Shown here one piece after another: positions 17,479 to 26,689 of a stretch of DNA of 64,000 nucleotides. Every line of letters begins with the position of its first letter. Positions within the stretch are counted from its first letter, which is position 1. The notes beneath the pieces are model-generated. The model worked only from the letters and a program-made list of their open reading frames with translations. It made no database searches and was not told the origin of the DNA. Origin of the DNA: CAWUKT01 sp963923035 (GTDB taxonomy: Bacteria; Bacteroidota; Bacteroidia; J057; JADKCL01); NCBI GenBank assembly GCA_963923035.1, contig CAWUKT010000034.1, positions 1 through 64,000 of the forward strand. Direction: 5' to 3'. The position numbers and the translations under genes are program-made.

Positions 17479-18099
17479 ATGAAAAGGGCCCAATCGCCAA
17501 ATGCGTCTTCCTCCTGGTCGGAGCGCCGCTTTGATCCCGTCGATTTCCCCCCCGGCAACAATACACCGTTTGGGGAGATCTACCGGGCACTCTTTGCCCA
17601 GTACCAGGGATGGGCGCGCAAACGGTGGGGGATCGACGACGAGCTCCTTCAGGAATGCTTCAACGAATCCTTGCTCATTTTCCGACGCAAAGCCTGGGAC
17701 GGCAGCCTCGCCAATTATACCGGCAGGCAGATCAATACTGTCCTGTTTTCCTTCGCCGCCAATGTCATCCGCAACCGGCTCAAGCGCGACCAACAACACC
17801 GCGACCGCTTCGAACAGTTGGATGAGGAGGCAGATGAAATGGAAGGGGAAATGGGCTTTGTAGTGGAACGGGAACTGCAAGAAGGCATCTTCGCAGAACC
17901 GGACAGTCCCCGCCTCGCCCAATTGAAACGGGCGATGCAGGCACTCACCGACCGCTGCCGCCAACTCCTGACCCTGCGCATTGTCCACGGTGTCTCCATC
18001 CCTGAGATTGCTGCTCAATTGGGAATGTCCACCGCCAACAGCGCCAAGACGGCCAAGAACAAGTGTCTGAACCGGCTCCGGCAACTCATGAATCCTTAA
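17479..18099 (+). CDS. ECF-like RNA polymerase sigma factor
   Basis: The 206-residue protein has a sigma region 2-like part (FGEIYRALFAQYQGWARKRW onwards) and a region 4 helix-turn-helix (LTDRCRQLLTLRIVHGVSIP, then AAQLGMSTANSAKTAKNKC), as in Bacteroidota sigma-70 family members of about 200 residues. It should direct RNA polymerase to a small regulon. ATG at 17479 is chosen. The frame stays open for 187 more codons upstream through the 105-bp repeats, but that extension has repeat composition only. TACTTTTC about 30 bases upstream is a weak -7 candidate. The gene is followed 11 bases later by a membrane protein that is probably its anti-sigma partner. Confidence 0.85.
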   Translation: MKRAQSPNASSSWSERRFDPVDFPPGNNTPFGEIYRALFAQYQGWARKRWGIDDELLQECFNESLLIFRRKAWDGSLANYTGRQINTVLFSFAANVIRNRLKRDQQHRDRFEQLDEEADEMEGEMGFVVERELQEGIFAEPDSPRLAQLKRAMQALTDRCRQLLTLRIVHGVSIPEIAAQLGMSTANSAKTAKNKCLNRLRQLMNP

Positions 18100-18110
18100 C
18101 CGCTACCCCA

Positions 18111-18833
18111 ATGAACGACTTACTGGACCCCCAAGATCGGATTGAGCGGTATTTGCTCGGAGAAATGCCCCCCGACGAAGCCACCCAATTCGAAGCCGAT
18201 CTCCTACGCGACCCGCAATTGGCAGCGGAAACGGACACCATGCGCCGCCTCCGCCAGGACCTGCGGAACCTCGACGAGGCCAATTTCCTCGCGGAGATGC
18301 GCCAGATCGGGCAGGAGCTTCAGCCCGCCCCTACCCGCTCGAATCGCCGTTGGTGGGCCCTGGCCGCGGTCATCCTGCTGCTCCTCGTTCCGACCTTGTT
18401 GCTGTTGCAACCTTGGGGAGGCAGTGGCTCCGGCGACCTCTTTGCCGAGTACTATTCGACCTATCCCGACTATACGCAGGTCCGCGACAGCGAAGACCCC
18501 AATTTCCGCTCGGCGATGGACGCCTACAATGCGGGCGATATGGACGCCGCCATCCTGTCTTTCGATGCCTTCCTGTCCACGGACCCGGATGACCTCGAAG
18601 GCCAGCTCTACGCGGGCATCGCCCAGCTGGAAGCCCGGCAAGCGGAGCGCGCGCTGGAACTGCTGGCGCCGGTCCGTTCGACGGACAATGCATACAGTGA
18701 GGTTGCGGAGTGGTATACGGCCCTGGCCTATGTGCAGCTTGGCCGGGTGGAGGACGCCCGGCCCCGCCTGCAAGTCCTCGCCGGAGGCGGGGAGTTCGGC
18801 GAACAAGCGGCCGAACTGCTGGACGAATTGTGA
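18111..18833 (+). CDS. Membrane-anchored anti-sigma-like protein with TPR region
   Basis: The 240-residue protein starts with a cytoplasmic part that resembles anti-sigma zinc-finger-like N-termini (DRIERYLLGEMPPDEATQFE) but has no Cys/His cluster. One transmembrane segment follows (about residues 85-105, VILLLLVPTLLLL), then a periplasmic C-terminal domain with two or three TPR-like helices (AYNAGDMDAAILSFDAFLST; YAGIAQLEARQAERALELL). The layout, sigma factor followed by a one-pass membrane protein, is the usual sigma/anti-sigma arrangement. ATG at 18111 is chosen since the longer frame would overlap the sigma gene. The TPR part may sense periplasmic proteins. Confidence 0.75.
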   Translation: MNDLLDPQDRIERYLLGEMPPDEATQFEADLLRDPQLAAETDTMRRLRQDLRNLDEANFLAEMRQIGQELQPAPTRSNRRWWALAAVILLLLVPTLLLLQPWGGSGSGDLFAEYYSTYPDYTQVRDSEDPNFRSAMDAYNAGDMDAAILSFDAFLSTDPDDLEGQLYAGIAQLEARQAERALELLAPVRSTDNAYSEVAEWYTALAYVQLGRVEDARPRLQVLAGGGEFGEQAAELLDEL

Positions 18834-18894
18834 TTTTTTTGTGGTATTTTCTCTCTGCATTTAAACCAATTCGTTCTTCCAGCATCCAATTCAC

Positions 18895-20205
18895 ATGACA
18901 CCCTCGATTCGTTTTCTGACCCTCAGCCTCGGTCTGTTCATTGGCTCCCTTGCCCCGGCCTTTTCCCAGACCCTTTATTTCCCCCCTACCCTCGGCAATA
19001 CCTGGGATACCCTCGCGCCCGGTGACCTCAACTATTGCCAGGACAGCATCGATGCCTTGTACCAGTACCTCGATCAGGAGCAGACCTTCTCGTTTATGCT
19101 GCTGAAGGATGGGAAAATTGTACTGGAACAATACTTTGGGAACTATACGCAGAACTCGCTGTGGCCCTGGTTCTCCGCGGGCAAGAGTTTGCGGGCGACC
19201 TTGGTGGGCATTGCGCAGGAAGAGGGGGCCCTTGACATCCACGACAAGACTTCGGACTACCTGGGGACGGGTTGGAGTGCCCTGCCGCCGAGTCAGGAAG
19301 ACTCGATCACGGTTTGGCACCAGTTGACGATGACTGCGGGGCTGGACGAGACGGATTTTGATTGTATCACGCCGTCCTGTCTGACCTACGTGGCGGATGC
19401 GGGAACGCGCTGGGCCTATCACAACGGCCCGTACAACCTCACAAAGGAGGTCTTGCAGGCCGCGACCGGCGATTCTCTGAATTCATATACCCGCCAGAAG
19501 ATCAGCAATCCGATTGGGATTCGTTTGTTGTCGTCGTGGGTGAAAAGCGGGAACAATACCATCTTTTGGGGCACCGCGCGGGACATGGCCCGCTTCGGGC
19601 TGCTGACCCAGGGCGGCGGGATCTGGGACGGGGATACCATCCTGGCGGATCCGGCCTATTACAACCAAATGGTGAATACCTCGCAGCCGCTCAATCCTTC
19701 CTACGGCTATCTCTGGTGGCTGAATGGCAAGAGTTCATACATCGAGCCGAGCAGTCCGCTGAGCATTCCCGGCCCCATTGCCCCCGATGCCCCGGCCGAT
19801 GTCTTCGCCGCGGCGGGCGCAAACGGCCAGTTCATCAGCATTTCTCCCTCGACGGGCCTGGTGATGGTCCGGCAGGGCAATACGCCCGTGACCAACCTGG
19901 CCCCACTGAACCTCCACAATGAAATTTGGAAGCGCATCATGCGTCTGGAATGTGTAACCACGGATGTGGCTGCGTCAGCGGTACCGCAGGTACGGCTGTA
20001 TCCCCAACCGGCGACGGATGTGCTCCGCGTAGACGGGGTCTCCGCCGAAGGGTTGCAGGTTCAACTCTTCGACCTCAAGGGCCAGCGGCTCGGACAGTGG
20101 TCGGAGACGACGGAATTGCGATTGGACGGCATTGGGCCCGGTTTGTACCTGATCCACCTCGAATCGGCCGGCCAGACTTTCACCCACAAGGTCCTCCTGC
20201 AATAG
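18895..20205 (+). CDS. Secreted class-C beta-lactamase-family serine hydrolase with T9SS domain
   Basis: The 436-residue protein has a signal peptide (LTLSLGLFIGSLAPAFSQ), the SxxK motif SAGK (Ser94, Lys97) and a YxN motif in WAYHNGPYN, which together define the class C beta-lactamase/D-alanyl-D-alanine carboxypeptidase family. Members act on ester or amide bonds of many substrates. The C-terminal ~75 residues are a T9SS sorting domain (VRLYPQPATDVLRVDGV, ending GQTFTHKVLLQ), which sends the enzyme to the cell surface. It begins 61 bases after the anti-sigma-like gene in the same direction and could be part of the sigma regulon. True lactamase activity is doubtful. Confidence 0.85.
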   Translation: MTPSIRFLTLSLGLFIGSLAPAFSQTLYFPPTLGNTWDTLAPGDLNYCQDSIDALYQYLDQEQTFSFMLLKDGKIVLEQYFGNYTQNSLWPWFSAGKSLRATLVGIAQEEGALDIHDKTSDYLGTGWSALPPSQEDSITVWHQLTMTAGLDETDFDCITPSCLTYVADAGTRWAYHNGPYNLTKEVLQAATGDSLNSYTRQKISNPIGIRLLSSWVKSGNNTIFWGTARDMARFGLLTQGGGIWDGDTILADPAYYNQMVNTSQPLNPSYGYLWWLNGKSSYIEPSSPLSIPGPIAPDAPADVFAAAGANGQFISISPSTGLVMVRQGNTPVTNLAPLNLHNEIWKRIMRLECVTTDVAASAVPQVRLYPQPATDVLRVDGVSAEGLQVQLFDLKGQRLGQWSETTELRLDGIGPGLYLIHLESAGQTFTHKVLLQ

Positions 20206-20271
20206 CCGGAGTTGGCTTCATTTCTCCCACCCTACTGACCGCAAAAGGGAAGATTTGATTATTTTCCATCT

Positions 20272-21210
20272 ATGCTCCGTTGGTTTCCCTTTGTCCTCTT
20301 CTCTTTTCTGCTCTGGGGCTGCAATGCCCCCGAACCCACGCCTACTGCTTCTCCATCGCCTCAACCGCTCCCGGTGGAAGCGCCCCCTGTACCCGACAGC
20401 ACGGAAAAGCCTCTTCTGTACACCAATGAACGAAGGGGCCTGGAAGTCTTTGCCCGCCCCGATTCAAACAGCGATGTCCTGGGGGTAATTGGGTTTGGGG
20501 AGGAAATCGAAGGGGAAACCACGGGGGATTGGTTGGCCATTCCGGTGGAAGGCGAGGGGACGGGTTACGTTCGCCTGTCTTCCCTGACCGAAGCGATTCT
20601 ATTGACGGAAGCGGAATGGTACGCGGTGGACTCCGGGGAAGCATTGGCCGATTGGATGCAATTCTCCCCCATTGACAAGTCTACATTTGCCCGTCGCATC
20701 CCGGCGGACCGGGACATCTTTTCCACTCCCATCCCCATTGAAATCGAGCAATCCGAGGCTTTGCAAGTTTATCTGGAAGGGAAACCGGGGGAGGAAGCGG
20801 AATACACCTCTCAGTACGATGCCCTGGGCTTTGTCAGGGCTTGGAACGCGGTGCTGTTTCGGGAAGATCCCTTTGATGGACCGGGTGCATTTCCCTTGGT
20901 CCACGTCGAAACTGGGGAAATCCTGACCTCATTTCCTTTCCGTCCGATGCTCGCCGCCGGAACCGATGTCATTCTCTGTATGGGGAAGGATGCTTATTCG
21001 GGCCCGGACGGAGCTCATCAATTGTATGTGTATGTCCGTACGGATCGGCCCGGCGTTTATGAACTGCGTCAGACCTTTCCGGTGACGCACTGGAGGGTGG
21101 ATGATTTTGGGTGGACGGAGAATGGAGTCTTGGTCCTCGCGGTCATTCCGATTATTCACTACACCACGTTCCTGAACCACCCCAATTATGCCCGCGTCCA
21201 GGTCTTTTGA
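20272..21210 (+). CDS. SH3b-domain lipoprotein, unknown function
   Basis: The 312-residue protein starts with a lipoprotein signal (FPFVLFSFLLWGC, lipidated Cys near 18), followed by a Pro/Thr-rich linker. A bacterial SH3-like region (about residues 44-100) contains GLEVFARPDSNSDVLGVIGF and GDWLAIPVEG-GTGYVRLSSL. The remaining two-thirds is unrecognised and beta-rich. SH3b domains bind peptidoglycan or peptides, so an envelope role is likely. The stop codon is immediately followed by the stop of mfd on the other strand (no spacer), so the two transcripts must overlap at their ends. Confidence 0.7.
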   Translation: MLRWFPFVLFSFLLWGCNAPEPTPTASPSPQPLPVEAPPVPDSTEKPLLYTNERRGLEVFARPDSNSDVLGVIGFGEEIEGETTGDWLAIPVEGEGTGYVRLSSLTEAILLTEAEWYAVDSGEALADWMQFSPIDKSTFARRIPADRDIFSTPIPIEIEQSEALQVYLEGKPGEEAEYTSQYDALGFVRAWNAVLFREDPFDGPGAFPLVHVETGEILTSFPFRPMLAAGTDVILCMGKDAYSGPDGAHQLYVYVRTDRPGVYELRQTFPVTHWRVDDFGWTENGVLVLAVIPIIHYTTFLNHPNYARVQVF

Positions 21211-24200
21211 TCAGCCCATCTCTTCCATTCGGGCCTGTTGCAGCTCCTCGACCCATTTCTCCACCTCCCGCAACAAGACGTAGGTGGCTTTCAGGCCGCG
21301 GACGCCGGAAACGACCATGCTCAGGTACTTGGGCGATTCCTTGAAGCGGGCGCGCTGGCTGTTGTTCTGGACCCAGCTCAGGATCATGGGGAACAAGGGC
21401 GAGGAATAGAACGCACTTTCCTTGTCGGCGGGGAAGTACATCCGCAGTATGTCCTTCTTGAGGACGGCCCGCTCGAAGCCCAACTCGCGGCTCACCCAAC
21501 GGATGCGAACGGTATCGAAGAGGCCGAGGACCTGCTTGGGGATCGGGCCGAAGCGGTCGATGAGCTCGCGGGAGATGACCCGCAGTTCTTCCTCGGTAAT
21601 GGCGGCCGCGATCTTGTTGTAGAAATTCAGGCGCTCCGGGACGCTCGGCAGGTATCGTTCCGGGATCAGCACATTCAGGTCGGTCTCGACCTGGGTATCC
21701 TCGACGTAGCTCTGTTCCTTCTCTTCCTTTTCCTCGTCCTCGAACAGATCGGCAAATTCGTCTTCTTTCAATTCCCGGACCGCCTCTTCCAATATCTTTT
21801 GGTACATCTCGTAGCCCACTTCGTTGATGAAGCCGCTCTGTTCCGCCCCCAGCAAGTCGCCGGCTCCCCGGATGTCGAGGTCTTTCAAGGCGATGTGAAA
21901 TCCGCTGCCCAGGTCGCTGAATTCTTCGATGGCCTTGAGGCGTTTGCGGGCGTCGCGGGACAATACGGTTTCGTGGGGAGCAAAGAGGTAACAGAAGGCC
22001 TTTCGGTTGGACCGGCCTACGCGTCCTCTCATTTGGTGGAGGTCACTCAGGCCGTAGTTGTGGGCCTGGTTGATGATGATGGTATTCGCATTGGGGATGT
22101 CGAGGCCCGATTCGACGATGGTGGTGGCCACCAAGACGTCGAATTCGCCCTCAATGAAGTTGCCCATGACCTTCTCGATCTTGGTCGGGGTCATCTGGCC
22201 GTGGGCGATGCCGACGCGCGCGTCGGGTACGAGCTTCTTGATCGTGGAGCCGATCTCCTCCAGGTCGGCCACGCGGTTGTGGACGAAGAAGACCTGGCCG
22301 CCGCGCTTCATTTCGTAGGAAACGGCGTCGCGGATGGACTCCTGGGACAGGGTCTCGACGATGGTTTCGACGGGTTGGCGGTTGGGCGGCGGGGTTTGGA
22401 GAATGGACAGGTCGCGGACGCCGAGCAATGAAAACTGGAGCGTACGGGGAATTGGGGTCGCGGTGAGGGTCAGGGTATCTACGTTGACCTTCATTGTCTT
22501 CAATTTCTCCTTCACTCCTACCCCAAACTTCTGTTCTTCGTCAATGACCAGCAATCCAAGGTCCTTGAACTTGACGTCTTTCCCCACGATGCGGTGCGTG
22601 CCGATCAGGATGTCGATCTTTCCTTCCTTGAGGCGTTGCAAGGTCTCCTTCTGCTCCTTTGTACTCTTGAAGCGGTTGATATAGTCGACGGTGACGGGGA
22701 AATTGGAGAGGCGGCGGGAGAATGTATGGAAATGCTGGAGGGCCAAGATAGTGGTCGGGACCAACATGGCGGTCTGCTTGCCATTGACGGCGGCCTTGAA
22801 GGCAGCCCGAACGGCAATCTCGGTCTTTCCAAAACCCACGTCGCCGCAGACGAGACGGTCCATGGGCGTCGGTTCTTCCATGTCCTTCTTCACCGCGGCT
22901 GTGGTGGTCTCCTGGTCCGGCGTGTCCTCGTACATAAAGGACGCTTCCAGTTCCTGGTCCATGTACGTGTCCTGGTCAAAGGCAAATCCGACCTGTTCTT
23001 TGCGCTTGGCGTAGAGGGAGATCAGGTCGAAGGCGAGCTCTTTGATCCGCTTCTTGGTCCGAGCCTTCTTCTTGGCCCATTCCGGCGACCCCAACTTACT
23101 CAGTTTGGGCGGCGTCGCTTCTTTTCCGACGTACTTGGAGATTTTATAGAGCGAATTGACATTCACATAAATCTCATCCCCTCCCGCGTAGACCACTTTG
23201 ATGGCTTCCTGGGTATGTTCCCCCAATCGGATTTTGTGCAGCCCCGCGAACTTTCCGATCCCGTGGTGGATATGCGTCACGTAATCTCCGGGCTGGAGGT
23301 CGCGGAGTTCTTTGAGTGTGATGGCCTGCGAACGGCTGGACTGGGCGCGCGCTTTGTATTTGTGGTAGCGCTCGAAGATTTGGTGGTCGGTGAACAGCGC
23401 CAGCTTCAGCTTGCGGTCGGTGAAGCCCTGGTGCAAGGTGGATTCGATGGGAATGAAATCGCTTTGGACCTCGACCTCTTCCAGGATTTCCTTGAGGCGC
23501 AGCAGTTGCTTGTCGTTGTCGGAGAGGACGTAGTTTTCGATGCCGACCTTGTCGTTGTCGCGGAGGTGGCTGGCGAGGAGCTTGAACTCCTTTCGGAAGG
23601 CGGGCTGCGGGGTCCCCTGCCACTCCAATGTTTGGGTCACCTTCCGGTAATGGAAGCGTTGACCGAATTCAATCGTGGTCAGCTGGTCCAATCCCTTCAT
23701 GAAGACCTTGCCGGAGGTGTACATTTCCTCCGGAGGGGCACTCGTGGCGGCACCGCCGCTGCCTTCCATGAGACTCGAGTAGTGTTTCTCGGCCCGCGTA
23801 AAGTGTCGGTCGAGGTCGGACGCGACAAAATCGACACTTTGGAGGAAGACGAGGGTATTGGATGAGAGGTATTCGAGGAAATGGATCTTCTCGACCTCCA
23901 ACAGGTTCTTCTGGACGTTGGGGATGAGGGAGACTTTGGTGAATGATTCCTTGGACATCTGGTCCACGGGATCAAAGCTGCGGATCGAGTCCACGTCGTC
24001 CCCAAAGAATTCGATGCGGATGGGATATTCGTGGGCAAAGGAGAATACATCGAGGATGCCGCCCCGCACCGAATAGGTCCCCGGCTCGACCACAAAGTCC
24101 ACGGGGAGGAATCCAAATTCGTCCAGTACATCTTCAATGAACTCCATGCCGGTATCGTCGCCCACCTTCACGTCCAGGGTATTCTTGACGAGGGAACGTT

Positions 24201-24630
24201 TGTTGATGACCTGCTCGCTCATCGCCTCGGCGAAGGTGATGATCAGTTGCCGCCCGGATCGGGTCTGGTTCAACTGGTTCAGGACCTCGGCCCGCTGAAG
24301 GACATTCGCATTGTCGATTTCTTCGATCTGGTAAGGACGCTTATAAGAGGCCGGGAAGTAGAGAATGTCCTTCTGCGGCATCAGCGTTTGGAGATCGTTC
24401 AGGAAATAGAGGGCGTCTTCCTTGTCATTGAGTACAATGAGGGTCGGACGTTCCAGGTTCTGGTAGAGTCCGGTCAGGACCATCGCCGCCTGGCTCCCGG
24501 TCATGCCCCGGACCTGGAAGCGGCCCTTTTCGGTCCCGACCAGGTCATTGGAAAAGGCCTGGATCTCGGGATGGTTTTTGTAGGTTCTGAGAATATCCTG
24601 AATCTTCACGGGGGCACTCGTTTTTTGCAC
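21211..24630 (-). CDS. mfd: Transcription-repair coupling factor Mfd
   Basis: This 1139-residue protein has the full Mfd layout. The N-terminal UvrB-like module includes PTLIVLNDKEDALYFLNDL. The RNA-polymerase interaction domain follows (LQPGDYVTHIHHGIGKFAGL). Next comes a RecG-like translocase with Walker A GDVGFGKTE, the DEEQ box (LLVIDEEQKFGVG) and TATPIPRTL, then the C-terminal TRCF domain. Mfd removes stalled RNA polymerase from DNA damage and recruits UvrA. The GTG at 24630 is the likely start (valine codon read as Met). It sits alone, with its own TACCTTTG -7 box upstream, and converges on the SH3b lipoprotein gene without any spacer. Confidence 0.97.
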   Translation of the reverse strand: MQKTSAPVKIQDILRTYKNHPEIQAFSNDLVGTEKGRFQVRGMTGSQAAMVLTGLYQNLERPTLIVLNDKEDALYFLNDLQTLMPQKDILYFPASYKRPYQIEEIDNANVLQRAEVLNQLNQTRSGRQLIITFAEAMSEQVINKRSLVKNTLDVKVGDDTGMEFIEDVLDEFGFLPVDFVVEPGTYSVRGGILDVFSFAHEYPIRIEFFGDDVDSIRSFDPVDQMSKESFTKVSLIPNVQKNLLEVEKIHFLEYLSSNTLVFLQSVDFVASDLDRHFTRAEKHYSSLMEGSGGAATSAPPEEMYTSGKVFMKGLDQLTTIEFGQRFHYRKVTQTLEWQGTPQPAFRKEFKLLASHLRDNDKVGIENYVLSDNDKQLLRLKEILEEVEVQSDFIPIESTLHQGFTDRKLKLALFTDHQIFERYHKYKARAQSSRSQAITLKELRDLQPGDYVTHIHHGIGKFAGLHKIRLGEHTQEAIKVVYAGGDEIYVNVNSLYKISKYVGKEATPPKLSKLGSPEWAKKKARTKKRIKELAFDLISLYAKRKEQVGFAFDQDTYMDQELEASFMYEDTPDQETTTAAVKKDMEEPTPMDRLVCGDVGFGKTEIAVRAAFKAAVNGKQTAMLVPTTILALQHFHTFSRRLSNFPVTVDYINRFKSTKEQKETLQRLKEGKIDILIGTHRIVGKDVKFKDLGLLVIDEEQKFGVGVKEKLKTMKVNVDTLTLTATPIPRTLQFSLLGVRDLSILQTPPPNRQPVETIVETLSQESIRDAVSYEMKRGGQVFFVHNRVADLEEIGSTIKKLVPDARVGIAHGQMTPTKIEKVMGNFIEGEFDVLVATTIVESGLDIPNANTIIINQAHNYGLSDLHQMRGRVGRSNRKAFCYLFAPHETVLSRDARKRLKAIEEFSDLGSGFHIALKDLDIRGAGDLLGAEQSGFINEVGYEMYQKILEEAVRELKEDEFADLFEDEEKEEKEQSYVEDTQVETDLNVLIPERYLPSVPERLNFYNKIAAAITEEELRVISRELIDRFGPIPKQVLGLFDTVRIRWVSRELGFERAVLKKDILRMYFPADKESAFYSSPLFPMILSWVQNNSQRARFKESPKYLSMVVSGVRGLKATYVLLREVEKWVEELQQARMEEMG

Positions 24631-24669
24631 TCCTAAGCAACCCCACGGCGGGGGCGTTGTTTAAAGGGG

Positions 24670-24677
24670 CAAAGGTA
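24670..24677 (-). promoter_or_regulatory. Candidate -7 box of the mfd promoter
   Basis: TACCTTTG on the minus strand matches the Bacteroidota TAnnTTTG consensus, about 40 bases before the mfd start. No good -33 TTG is visible at the usual spacing. Confidence 0.55.
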
Positions 24678-24739
24678 CGGAGTTTTTGCCGGAGCGTAAT
24701 GATTCGGATCAAGTGGGTGAATGGACGGGGCTGAAACCG

Positions 24740-25369
24740 TCAGAAGAGCCACAGCAGGACCGCCACATTGGCGAAGGCCCCGAATCGTGGTTTGTAGGCG
24801 GGCAGTTCGCGGGCCGGGATCAGGAGTCCAGCCTCGGCGTTGATGCTGAGTCGCCACAATTTGATGCCCGCACCGGCCCCGGCGTCCAATAAGACTGCCG
24901 TTTGCATGACTTCGCCGTCCCAGGCGCCGTGTTGGAGGGTGGTCCCGCCGAATACATAGAAGCGGAAGATGCGGCCAAAGAAGCTCTTGCTGTACAAGCG
25001 CAGGTCGGCCTTGGTGGTAAATACGTCGACGAGGGGGCCGGCGTCCGAGCGGAGCCGCTGGTAGGTGAAGTCCCCGGCCAAGCCGAGGTAGCCGACGCGC
25101 AGCAGGGCGCGCGCGCCGAGGTTCGTGGGGCCTCCCACGACCGCGCCAATCGCGAAGGTGCGCTTTTTACGGCGGCGGCGACGCCGTTTCCGTTTCTTCC
25201 GATCCCAGATATCGGTGCCGATTTCATAATCATACCCCACATCGGGCGAAAGCACCAATCCGGCGCCGTGACCGCCCGGTGAGCCGCCTCCGGCCTGGAC
25301 GGGCGTGGTCGTGCCCAGCAAGAACGCCAAGCATATTCCTCCTGCAATCAATATCTGCTTCATTCCCAT
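24740..25369 (-). CDS. Exported protein with a polybasic stretch, unknown function
   Basis: The 209-residue protein has a signal peptide (ILIAGGICLAFLLGTTTPVQA). A Gly-rich segment follows, then a striking run of basic residues (KKRKRRRRRRKKR, about residues 58-70). The rest alternates like a small outer-membrane barrel (LGARALLRVGYLGLAGDFTY, FYVFGGTTLQHGAW, ending FANVAVLLWLF). Two ATGs (25369, 25363) are possible starts. The basic run could bind lipopolysaccharide or nucleic acid, but this is a guess. It lies upstream of mfd in the same direction with about 110 bases between them. No family recognised. Confidence 0.6.
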   Translation of the reverse strand: MGMKQILIAGGICLAFLLGTTTPVQAGGGSPGGHGAGLVLSPDVGYDYEIGTDIWDRKKRKRRRRRRKKRTFAIGAVVGGPTNLGARALLRVGYLGLAGDFTYQRLRSDAGPLVDVFTTKADLRLYSKSFFGRIFRFYVFGGTTLQHGAWDGEVMQTAVLLDAGAGAGIKLWRLSINAEAGLLIPARELPAYKPRFGAFANVAVLLWLF

Positions 25370-25507
25370 TCGCTTTTCATTTACCTGCGCTTCAATGTCA
25401 TACGCGCGTCACAACCTTGGGTTGCAATCGGCTCCATGAATTTACCCAAACATTGGCGTTTCTCCCCAATACATGCGAAATTATCCCTGCTCTAACTCAT
25501 TGCGACC

Positions 25508-26557
25508 ATGAAACGCTACGTCCATCTCTGTTTTCCCCTTTTCCTGCTCCTCCTGACCGCTTGTGGAGGCGGGGCCGCGGCCGAAGAAGCCAGCTCGGAG
25601 ACGAATTACCTCGGTGAAGTCTTTGCTCCGGCGACCTACGCCGCCCATTTGGATTCCGCTGCTTCCAGCGGAGAAATCTCCGCCGCCGACAAGGATTTGC
25701 TCCTCGGCTTTATCCGCGCCAATTCGCGGGTGATTCCTGCCGAGCGCAGCCTCCAAAGTCTGCTGGAAGGGGCCCAAGGGGACCAGGAAATGGAGGCGGA
25801 AGCCCTTCGGCTCCGGATCAAAAAGATCAATATCACCACGGACCGCAAGGTGTACGGCTTCCACATGCAATTGGTCGGGTACAATGAGTCCGCGGCGACC
25901 CTGGCCCGGGTCCGGGGCGTGGTCGACTGGCTCGACGCCGACGGCAATTTGCTCAAGACCTCGCCGCGCTTCTCCGTAGCGGGACCGGTGGCGCCGGGCG
26001 ACTCGGTCGACGGCATCCTCCTCCAAACGGCCTATTACCGGCCGACGGGCAATGAGCTGAACCTGCCAGAGAAAAAGGCCTGGCGGGACACGCTCAAGAT
26101 GATGGAGAAGTCGGCGGGGAACCTGAAGGCCGAGCGCTTCCGTTTCCGGCAGCAGGACGTGGCCCTGGCCAATGGGCTTTCGACGGACCGGTTCTGGCTC
26201 TTATCGGCCGAGGAACGCGCGGCGCAGGCCACGGAAGTGGCGGAGACGGAGAAGGTGATTGGGTTGAAGCCGTGGTGCCGGGAGAATACGGAATGGCTGG
26301 ACCAATTGCGCGCCGGGCTCGGCGAGCACTACCTGGAGATTACCCCGATCCTCACGAACAAGGGCGAGGGCACCCACGGGGAATATTTGATCTTCGACCG
26401 GATCCGCAAGGTGAAGGAGTTCTTCACGACGTACCACAAGGTGCCGGGCCGCCGGATCAATCCGGGTCCATTGGGTGGAGAACTGGCCTACTTCACGGAG
26501 GTCGATTTCTGGGGCTGGCCCATGGAACTTCGGATCTTTCAGCAGGACGTCGACTGA
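25508..26557 (+). CDS. Lipoprotein of unknown function
   Basis: The 349-residue protein has a clear lipoprotein signal (FPLFLLLLTACGGG, lipidated Cys at about 19). An Ala/Glu-rich segment follows, then a beta-rich domain around residues 100-180 (ITTDRKVYGFHMQLVGYNES, RVRGVVDWLDADGNLLKTS) that resembles Ig-like/FxLYD-type folds, and a C-terminal part with many charged residues (ENTEWLDQLRAGLGEHYLEI). I recognise no enzyme motif. It stands alone between a divergent gene and the AAA ATPase. Possibly an outer-membrane lipoprotein with a structural role. Confidence 0.65.
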   Translation: MKRYVHLCFPLFLLLLTACGGGAAAEEASSETNYLGEVFAPATYAAHLDSAASSGEISAADKDLLLGFIRANSRVIPAERSLQSLLEGAQGDQEMEAEALRLRIKKINITTDRKVYGFHMQLVGYNESAATLARVRGVVDWLDADGNLLKTSPRFSVAGPVAPGDSVDGILLQTAYYRPTGNELNLPEKKAWRDTLKMMEKSAGNLKAERFRFRQQDVALANGLSTDRFWLLSAEERAAQATEVAETEKVIGLKPWCRENTEWLDQLRAGLGEHYLEITPILTNKGEGTHGEYLIFDRIRKVKEFFTTYHKVPGRRINPGPLGGELAYFTEVDFWGWPMELRIFQQDVD

Positions 26558-26638
26558 TTTTTTTCGTTTGCAACTCCCTCCTCCTTAGGGGTATCCCGGC
26601 TCGCCTGCGTCATTCTACCGGTTCGGGTCGCTTTGACC

Positions 26639-26669
26639 TTGGTTCCTCCACGGAATCAACTTAATTTTG
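26639..26669 (+). promoter_or_regulatory. Bacteroidota-type promoter of the AAA ATPase gene
   Basis: TTG at 26639, then 20 bases, then TAATTTTG at 26662-26669, a full match to the TTG/TAnnTTTG pattern. The ATG follows 20 bases later, so the leader is very short. Confidence 0.75.
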
Positions 26670-26689
26670 CTCCATAGCTCGGTAGTAAA

